NCBI GenBank assembly: GCA_945874195.1
Contig: CAMCFW010000025.1
Span: forward strand, 1 to 12,122
Direction: 5' to 3'
DNA length: 12,122 bases
Source: Chryseobacterium gleum
Lineage (GTDB): Bacteria > Bacteroidota > Bacteroidia > UBA10329
In this document: in pieces, positions 7,937 to 12,122 of the stretch
How positions within the stretch are numbered: the stretch's first letter is position 1
How the letters are laid out: every line of letters begins with the position of its first letter
Translations under genes and position numbers: made by a program
Notes under the pieces: model-generated
Told to the model about the DNA's origin: nothing
The model's database searches: none
The model's input: the letters and a program-made list of their open reading frames with translations, nothing else

Positions 7937-8885
7937 TCCTTGCGCTAAGGTGAGCGAGCATGTCGCTCGTCATTCCGGCCATGTCGTATTCGTTTCTCCA
8001 ACCCCAATGCTCTCTTGCCGGGCCGTCATCAATAGAACTTGGCCAACCATCGGCAATGGCCTGACGAAAATCGGGATCATAGGTCGTTTTGAACGTGGGA
8101 ATATGCTTTTGGATCTCTAGGGTCAACTCGCTGGGCGTGAGGTCGAAACCTGATATGTTATAGCTTGATCGGATTTTAACCTTTTCGCTTTCGGCCTCCA
8201 TTATAGCTATGGTGGCCCTTATGGCATCAGGCATGTACATCATTGGCAGCCGCGTTTCTGCAGAAAGGAAGCATTCGAACACTTGGCCGGCAACAGCCTT
8301 GTGGAAAATATCAACCGCATAGTCGGTTGTTCCTCCTCCGGGATCGCTCTTGTGGCCAATAAGCCCAGGATAACGCAAGCTTCGCACGTCAACTCCATAG
8401 CGATTGAAGTAGTATTCGCACCAACGCTCACCGGCCAATTTGCTGATTCCGTAAACTGTGCTTGGCTCCATAATGGTGTATTGTGGCGTATTGAACTTTG
8501 GCGTGTTGGGGCCGAAAACGGCAATCGAACTTGGCCAATAGATCTTATCGATAATTCCCTCTTTGGCAAGTTCAAGTACATAGAAAAGGCCGTACATGTT
8601 AAGGTTCCAGGCGGGCATCACTTTTTGTTCAGCCGTAGCCGAAAGCAGTGCAGCAAGAAGATAAATCTGACCGATGTTGTACTGAATCACAAGCTGATGC
8701 AGCCTGTCGCGGTCCAACACATCCAAGAGTTCGAATGGGCCGCTGTCCTTCACTTCCTGTGCCGCGGTTTTCAGGTCCGAAGCCACCACGTTGCTAGCAC
8801 CAAATCGGGCGCGCAATTCCATCACCAGCTCGGTGCCGATCTGACCCGATGCACCGATCACCAAAATCCCTGTTTTTATTGCCAT
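7929..8885 (-). CDS. tdh: L-threonine 3-dehydrogenase, SDR (epimerase-like) type
   Basis: A 318-residue extended short-chain dehydrogenase. The NAD-binding motif GASGQIG is at 11-17. Asp37 at the end of the second strand predicts preference for NAD over NADP. The segment YWPSSIAVFGPNTPKFNTPQ (116-135) and the catalytic YGISK (Tyr145, Lys149) are characteristic of the UDP-galactose-epimerase-like L-threonine dehydrogenases known from Flavobacterium and related bacteria. The enzyme oxidises L-threonine to 2-amino-3-ketobutyrate, which Kbl can split to glycine and acetyl-CoA or which decays to aminoacetone. No kbl gene is in the window. The gene diverges from a RidA-family gene across 114 bases and overlaps the SiaC-like gene convergently by 8 bases. 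Length is normal and no key residue is missing. Another sugar or amino-acid epimerase is possible but less likely. Confidence 0.88.
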   Translation of the reverse strand: MAIKTGILVIGASGQIGTELVMELRARFGASNVVASDLKTAAQEVKDSGPFELLDVLDRDRLHQLVIQYNIGQIYLLAALLSATAEQKVMPAWNLNMYGLFYVLELAKEGIIDKIYWPSSIAVFGPNTPKFNTPQYTIMEPSTVYGISKLAGERWCEYYFNRYGVDVRSLRYPGLIGHKSDPGGGTTDYAVDIFHKAVAGQVFECFLSAETRLPMMYMPDAIRATIAIMEAESEKVKIRSSYNISGFDLTPSELTLEIQKHIPTFKTTYDPDFRQAIADGWPSSIDDGPAREHWGWRNEYDMAGMTSDMLAHLSARIT

Positions 8886-8907
8886 CTACTCTAAAAGTGT
8901 ACGCGGG

Positions 8908-8915
8908 CAAATGTA
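8908..8915 (-). promoter_or_regulatory. -7 promoter element of the threonine dehydrogenase gene
   Basis: Read on the minus strand this is TACATTTG, a full match to TAnnTTTG. It lies 22 bases upstream of the ATG at 8885, giving a leader of roughly 16 bases. A minus-strand TTG (8932-8934) is 16 bases further upstream, closer than usual, so the -33 part is weak. Confidence 0.55.
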
Positions 8916-8974
8916 TCATTTTTCGATGCCTCAATCCGAAATGCCGCTGTTTCAATTCGCTTGAAACAGGTGGC

Positions 8975-8982
8975 TATCTTTG
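8975..8982 (+). promoter_or_regulatory. -7 promoter element of the RidA-family gene
   Basis: TATCTTTG matches TAnnTTTG and lies 17 bases before the ATG at 9000. It sits inside the reading-frame extension that begins with TTG at 8961, so it decides against that upstream start. The -33 region (TTTC near 8950-8953) is a poor match. Confidence 0.55.
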
Positions 8983-8999
8983 AGCCAAATTGTAATTTT

Positions 9000-9416
9000 A
9001 TGAGTGCAGACAAATTCAATTCGAACCGAGCACCCGAACCGGTAGGTCTTTATCCGCACGCGCGTCAGGTCGGAAACTTGTTATTCCTTTCAGGAGTTGG
9101 ACCAAGAGCCCGCGGAACAAATAAGATTCCTGGTGTTGAGCTCGATGATGAGGGAACAATTGTTTCCTATAATATTGAGGAACAATGTCGTTCGGTTTTC
9201 AATAATGTCCGCATGATTCTTGAGGATTCTGGTTCCAGTTGGGATCGAATAGTGGACGTGACCGTCTTCCTCACCAACATGAAGGACGATTTCAAGACCT
9301 ACAACCGCGTATATGCTGAATATTTCAAGGACAACCTTCCGTGTCGTACAACGGTGGAGATCAATTGTTTGCCCACACCTATAGCCATTGAGCTGAAGGT
9401 GATCGCCACCGTTTGA
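9000..9416 (+). CDS. RidA-family (YjgF/YER057c) deaminase, resembling the 2-aminomuconate deaminase branch
   Basis: 138 residues from the ATG at 9000. An in-frame TTG at 8961 would add 13 residues, but the promoter lies within that extension and RidA proteins begin near here. The family core is intact: GNLLFLSGVGPR (25-36), a central helix with SVFNNVRMILEDSG (65-78), the strand IVDVTVFLTNM (84-94), and the active-site elements Arg116 in CRTTVEI and Glu131 in PIAIELKVIA. RidA proteins are trimers that hydrolyse reactive enamines or imines such as 2-aminoacrylate. The LYPHAR segment (17-22), where classical RidA has GPYSQA, resembles proteins called 2-aminomuconate deaminase in kynurenine or 2-nitrobenzoate breakdown; this assignment is from memory and tentative. 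No other kynurenine gene is visible. The gene is divergent from threonine dehydrogenase, which also belongs to amino-acid breakdown. Confidence 0.88.
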   Translation: MSADKFNSNRAPEPVGLYPHARQVGNLLFLSGVGPRARGTNKIPGVELDDEGTIVSYNIEEQCRSVFNNVRMILEDSGSSWDRIVDVTVFLTNMKDDFKTYNRVYAEYFKDNLPCRTTVEINCLPTPIAIELKVIATV

Positions 9417-9498
9417 AAGCCTGACTTTCGAGTGGGGTTTCCGTAGCGTCTTCAATTTTTGTATCCGCCCCCCTATTGGAAAGCGGAATTGCCACCAG

Positions 9499-9673
9499 TA
9501 CCCAGAGTGCTGGCAATCAGACCTCTCGCGCAAAGAGGGATGAAATACTCGCGCTGTTAAATGCAGAGGACACCTTTAGAAAGAGCGTTGACACCCGCTT
9601 AGGTTTCTGGGCTTTCGTGTTCTATGAAGGGCCTCCATCGGCCAAAGGCATCATGTATATCGTCAACTGATTG
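9499..9673 (+). pseudogene. Degenerate second copy of the 5' end of ileS
   Basis: Bases 9536-9670 align without gaps, at an offset of 1441, to bases 10977-11111 of the intact ileS gene. The translation contains NAEDTFRKSVDTR and FVFYEGPPSAKG, against DAEDTFRKSVDTR and FVFYEGPPSANG in the real gene. Across the 29 codons 9563-9649, 24 encode the same residue and eight of those differ only synonymously. The ATP-binding segment GIHH has become YIVN. The TGA at 9668-9670 falls where one base seems to be missing relative to GTGATG in ileS. Weaker similarity may reach back to TACCCAGA at 9499 (10941 in ileS), with one base of length difference. The frame opens only with TTG and has no ATG. No plausible product function remains: the fragment lacks the whole catalytic fold and is best read as a relic. 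Confidence 0.8.
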
Positions 9674-9730
9674 CAGATTTAGCCAGCAATTTTCTTTTCA
9701 GTGATCTAAGATTTACAAGGTTTTCGAAAA

Positions 9731-9790
9731 AAAAGTGAAAAGCACTTTTCCTAGTGTTTACGGGGGTTGCAGCGAGCTCAGCAACCTTTT
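9731..9790 (+). terminator. Two consecutive hairpins upstream of the fasciclin gene, possible terminator or leader structure
   Basis: AAAAGTG (9731-9737) pairs with CACTTTT (9743-9749) around a 5-base loop. Then GGTTGC (9765-9770) pairs with GCAACC (9781-9786) around a 10-base loop and is followed by four T's. The second has terminator form but a short T run and a large loop. They could stop read-through from the RidA-side transcript or fold in the fasciclin mRNA leader. Confidence 0.35.
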
Positions 9791-9877
9791 CTGCATAAAA
9801 TAATTAATAAAAGTTAAACAAAATAACCTATAGCGCTGTTCTCTTCCTACATTTTAACCCAATCAAAACTAAAAAAC

Positions 9878-10834
9878 ATGAAAAAAGTAAAGTTTCTTAT
9901 GCCGGCTCTTTTAGTAGCCACTGCGTTTTCGTTTTCATCTTGCAATACAGATGAGGATGATGACATCATTGTAGAAGAGTCGAACATCGTAGAATTGGCT
10001 CAAGGTAATGCAGATCTTTCCAGCTTAGTTGCTGCGGCAATCCGCGCTGGCCTAGTAGATGAGTTGAGCGATGAGAATGCAAATCTTACCGTGTTTGCGC
10101 CAACCAATGCCGCCTTTGCCACGTTTCTATCTGCTAACGGGTTTGCTTCTGTAGATGACGTTCCAGTTGATTTGTTGACTCAAATTTTGTTGAATCACGT
10201 GGTTGGTGCCGAAGTAAAGGCTGCTGACCTGTCAACAGGTTATGTGAGCACATTGGCCACGTTTGGAACCACAACCTCTAACTTGAGCTTGTATGTAGAC
10301 CTGGACGGAGGCGTTATGTTGAATGGTGGCCCAATGGTAGTAACTCCCGATGTGGATGCCTCGAACGGAGTAGTACATGTAATCGATGAGGTAATTGCCT
10401 TGCCAACTATTGTAACACACGCCCTAGCAAATCCTAATTTGAGCATACTGGTGCAAGCGCTAACGCGTCCTGACCTAACAACCGATTTCGTAAGCATTCT
10501 TTCAGGTACTGGACCTTACACAGCTTTCGCCCCAACAAATGATGCTTTTGTGGCATTGCTTGGCGAGCTGGGATTTGCATCGTTGAACGATATTCCAGTG
10601 GCCACGTTGGAAGCGGTACTAACCTATCACGTTGCGAATGGAAACGTACTCGCTGGGTCATTGACCGAGGGTCAAATGGTAACGACATTGAATACAGGAA
10701 CATTTACCATTGGTCTTGCTGGCGGAGCAAAAATCACTGACGAGAATGGACGTATATCTAACATTATCGCTACCGATGTTCAAGGAGCAAATGGTGTAGT
10801 ACACGTGATTGACAAAGTGATTCTGCCCAATTGA
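9878..10834 (+). CDS. Lipoprotein with two fasciclin (FAS1) domains
   Basis: 318 residues. The N-terminus is a lipoprotein signal: Lys-rich start, hydrophobic core, lipobox FSSC with Cys22 as the lipidation site. The residues after the cysteine (NTDEDDD) are strongly acidic, resembling the lipoprotein export signal that sends Bacteroidota lipoproteins to the outer face of the outer membrane. Two FAS1 domains follow, about 36-173 and 177-316. Each has the H1 motif (TVFAPTNAAF at 71-80, TAFAPTNDAF at 215-224) and the H2 motif (NGVVHVID at 163-170 and 305-312). FAS1 proteins mediate cell-matrix and cell-cell adhesion in many organisms; the partner here is unknown. The ATG is preceded by an A-rich tract, not a Shine-Dalgarno sequence. 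A weak -7-like TACATTTT lies at 9848-9855. The gene is flanked by the ileS relic and by intact ileS and ends at a strong terminator, so it is probably transcribed alone. Confidence 0.92.
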   Translation: MKKVKFLMPALLVATAFSFSSCNTDEDDDIIVEESNIVELAQGNADLSSLVAAAIRAGLVDELSDENANLTVFAPTNAAFATFLSANGFASVDDVPVDLLTQILLNHVVGAEVKAADLSTGYVSTLATFGTTTSNLSLYVDLDGGVMLNGGPMVVTPDVDASNGVVHVIDEVIALPTIVTHALANPNLSILVQALTRPDLTTDFVSILSGTGPYTAFAPTNDAFVALLGELGFASLNDIPVATLEAVLTYHVANGNVLAGSLTEGQMVTTLNTGTFTIGLAGGAKITDENGRISNIIATDVQGANGVVHVIDKVILPN

Positions 10835-10862
10835 TTAACGCGGAACTCTTAAGTTACAAACT

Positions 10863-10896
10863 AGGCCTCGAACAGGAATGTTCGGGGCCTTTTTTT
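10863..10896 (+). terminator. Intrinsic terminator after the fasciclin gene
   Basis: AGGCCTCGAACA (10863-10874) pairs with TGTTCGGGGCCT (10879-10890) around a GGAA tetraloop: 12 pairs with one T-G wobble. It is followed by an uninterrupted T run to 10896. It lies 28 bases after the fasciclin stop codon and 32 bases before the ileS start, so it separates the two genes. Confidence 0.92.
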
Positions 10897-10901
10897 ATAG
10901 C

Positions 10902-10909
10902 TAAATTCG
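10902..10909 (+). promoter_or_regulatory. Possible -7 promoter element of ileS
   Basis: TAAATTCG matches TAnnTTTG except for one base and lies 19 bases before the GTG start. Any -33 element would fall inside the preceding terminator stem, where only TTCG (10881-10884) is a partial match. Confidence 0.3.
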
Positions 10910-10928
10910 CGCCCTCAAAATTTAAACC

Positions 10929-12122
10929 GTGGCGAAAAAATACCCAGAATATAAGCAGCTAAATCTTCCAGCAATAGCGGAAGAAATGCTCTCTAACTGG
11001 GACGCGGAGGACACCTTCCGAAAGAGTGTGGACACCCGCGAGGGCTGCCCTCCGTTCGTGTTCTACGAAGGGCCGCCATCGGCCAATGGCATGCCGGGAA
11101 TCCACCACGTGATGGCCCGCACCATCAAGGACATCTTCTGCCGCCATCGCACGCTGAAAGGTTTTCAAGTGAAGCGCAAGGCCGGATGGGACACGCACGG
11201 TCTGCCCATCGAGTTGGGCGTGGAGAAGGAACTGGGCATCACCAAGGAAGACATCGGCAAGACCATCACCATTGCCGAATACAACGAGGCATGCCGCAAG
11301 GCCGTGATGAAATACACGGACGTCTGGAACGACCTCACCCGCAAGATGGGCTACTGGGTGGATATGGAAAACCCATACATTACCTACGAGAACACCTACA
11401 TCGAGAGCGTGTGGTGGCTCCTCAGCGACCTCTACAAGAAAGGACTGCTCTACAAGGGCTACACCATTCAGCCCTATTCGCCCAAGGCCGGAACGGGACT
11501 CAGTTCGCACGAGCTGAACCAACCCGGGACGTATCGGGATGTGAAGGACACGACCGTGGTGGCACAGTTCCGCGCTCCTGCATTGGATGCCAAATTCGGA
11601 AGCGAGTGTTTCATCCTCGCATGGACAACCACTCCGTGGACACTTCCATCAAACACCGCTCTGGCCGTAGGCGAGAAGATTGACTATGTGGCGGTCAAAA
11701 CCTTCAATCAATATACATTCAAGCCTGTGACCGTTATTCTCGCCAAGGAATTGGTGGGAAAATGGTTCAAAGCCGAGAATACGGTCATCACATTCGAGGA
11801 TTACAAAGCAGGCGACAAGGCTATTCCATTCGAAGTGATCGCTGAGTTCAAAGGCGCAGAACTCGTTGGCACCAAGTACGGGCAACTGATGCCGTACTCT
11901 CAGCCCGAAGGCAGAACCTTTGAGGTGATTGCGGGCGATTTTGTCTCCACGGAAGACGGAACGGGCATCGTTCACATCGCTCCCACTTTCGGTGCGGACG
12001 ACATGCGTGTGGCGAAGACCGCTGGCATCAGTCCGATGCTGGTGGATGACGGTCAGGGCAACATGGTTCCGCTGGTTGACCTGCAAGGCCGTTTCCGCCC
12101 AGAAGTGACCGACTTCGCTGGC
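10929..12122 (+). CDS. ileS: Isoleucyl-tRNA synthetase (partial, C-terminus beyond the right edge)
   Basis: 398 codons are open to the right edge. It is a class I synthetase that charges tRNA-Ile with isoleucine in the cytoplasm. The GTG start gives VAKKYPEYKQLNLPAIAEE, the usual N-terminus of Bacteroidota IleRS, and no in-frame ATG precedes it. FVFYEGPPSANGMPGIHH (47-64) holds the HIGH-like ATP-binding motif as GIHH. AGWDTHGLPIE and the MGYWVDMENPYITY segment follow. The editing (CP1) domain begins later, with the threonine-rich WTTTPWTLPSN and GTGIVHIAPTFGADD, which remove mischarged valine. The KMSKS motif and anticodon-binding domain lie beyond the window; full proteins have over 1000 residues. 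Base composition varies along the gene: I count 39 G+C in 60 at 11041-11100 but 26 in 60 at 11701-11760. A decayed copy of the 5' end lies 1.4 kb upstream. Confidence 0.96.
   Translation, partial: MAKKYPEYKQLNLPAIAEEMLSNWDAEDTFRKSVDTREGCPPFVFYEGPPSANGMPGIHHVMARTIKDIFCRHRTLKGFQVKRKAGWDTHGLPIELGVEKELGITKEDIGKTITIAEYNEACRKAVMKYTDVWNDLTRKMGYWVDMENPYITYENTYIESVWWLLSDLYKKGLLYKGYTIQPYSPKAGTGLSSHELNQPGTYRDVKDTTVVAQFRAPALDAKFGSECFILAWTTTPWTLPSNTALAVGEKIDYVAVKTFNQYTFKPVTVILAKELVGKWFKAENTVITFEDYKAGDKAIPFEVIAEFKGAELVGTKYGQLMPYSQPEGRTFEVIAGDFVSTEDGTGIVHIAPTFGADDMRVAKTAGISPMLVDDGQGNMVPLVDLQGRFRPEVTDFAG

Larger units (their letters stand above)
9417..9877. other. 461-base stretch without an intact gene
   Basis: It contains the ileS relic (about 9499-9673), two hairpins at 9731-9790, and an A/T-rich leader before the fasciclin gene. 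Bases 9417-9498 show no recognisable gene or promoter. No tRNA, insertion sequence or clear terminator for the RidA-family gene is seen. Confidence 0.6.

Noticed and set aside
8283..8894. A 203-residue open frame on the plus strand
   Set aside because: It is opposite the threonine dehydrogenase gene, whose cofactor and catalytic motifs are intact on the minus strand.
8961..8999. TTG start extending the RidA-family protein by 13 residues
   Set aside because: The -7 promoter element at 8975-8982 lies inside this extension, and the ATG at 9000 gives the usual RidA length and N-terminus.
9476..9670. A 64-residue open frame taken as an independent small gene
   Set aside because: It opens only with TTG, has no recognisable promoter, and its recognisable part is a fragment of the ileS start with the ATP-binding motif destroyed. 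A pseudogene explains it better.

Overview
The window most likely comes from a member of the Bacteroidota, probably Flavobacteriia or a close relative. Four lines of evidence agree: a secreted modular adhesin ending in a type IX secretion (T9SS) type B sorting domain; a DUF2723/GT117 membrane protein of the Bacteroidota type; an acidic lipoprotein N-terminus typical of the phylum; and repeated promoters with the TAnnTTTG -7 element in place of the classical -10 box. Genus and species cannot be read from the sequence. No transposase, integrase, phage gene or CRISPR array is visible.

Layout, left to right. Bases 1-2780 (minus) hold the first 926 residues of a DUF2723/GT117 multi-pass membrane glycosyltransferase-like protein; its end lies beyond the left edge. 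A divergent tRNA-Gln(TTG) gene follows at 2895-2967 with its own promoter and an apparently bidirectional terminator. Bases 3038-6415 (minus) encode a 1125-residue secreted adhesin: glycine-rich head, two kinds of tandem repeat, PKD and SprB domains, and a C-terminal sorting domain. Bases 6599-7432 (minus) encode an exported MORN-type repeat protein. A SiaC-family phosphoprotein gene (7553-7936, plus) overlaps the end of an SDR-type L-threonine 3-dehydrogenase gene (7929-8885, minus) by 8 bases. Divergent from the latter is a RidA-family deaminase gene (9000-9416, plus). After a 461-base stretch without an intact gene comes a two-domain fasciclin lipoprotein (9878-10834, plus), a strong terminator, and the first 398 codons of isoleucyl-tRNA synthetase (10929 onward, plus).

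The most unusual observation is inside that 461-base stretch. Bases about 9536-9670 are a degenerate second copy of the 5' end of ileS. It aligns without gaps at an offset of 1441 bases to the real gene and stops just after the position of the ATP-binding (HIGH-like) motif, which is destroyed. In the best-conserved 29 codons, 24 encode the same residue and eight of those differ only synonymously. That pattern suggests an allele that diverged while functional and was truncated later, not a fresh local duplication. The fasciclin gene sits between the two copies.

Functionally the genes fall into a cell-surface group (glycosyltransferase-like protein, adhesin, MORN protein, fasciclin lipoprotein), a small metabolic pair (threonine dehydrogenase and RidA), a possible signalling protein (SiaC-like) and translation genes (tRNA-Gln, ileS). 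Most transcription units appear independent; the window shows no long operon.
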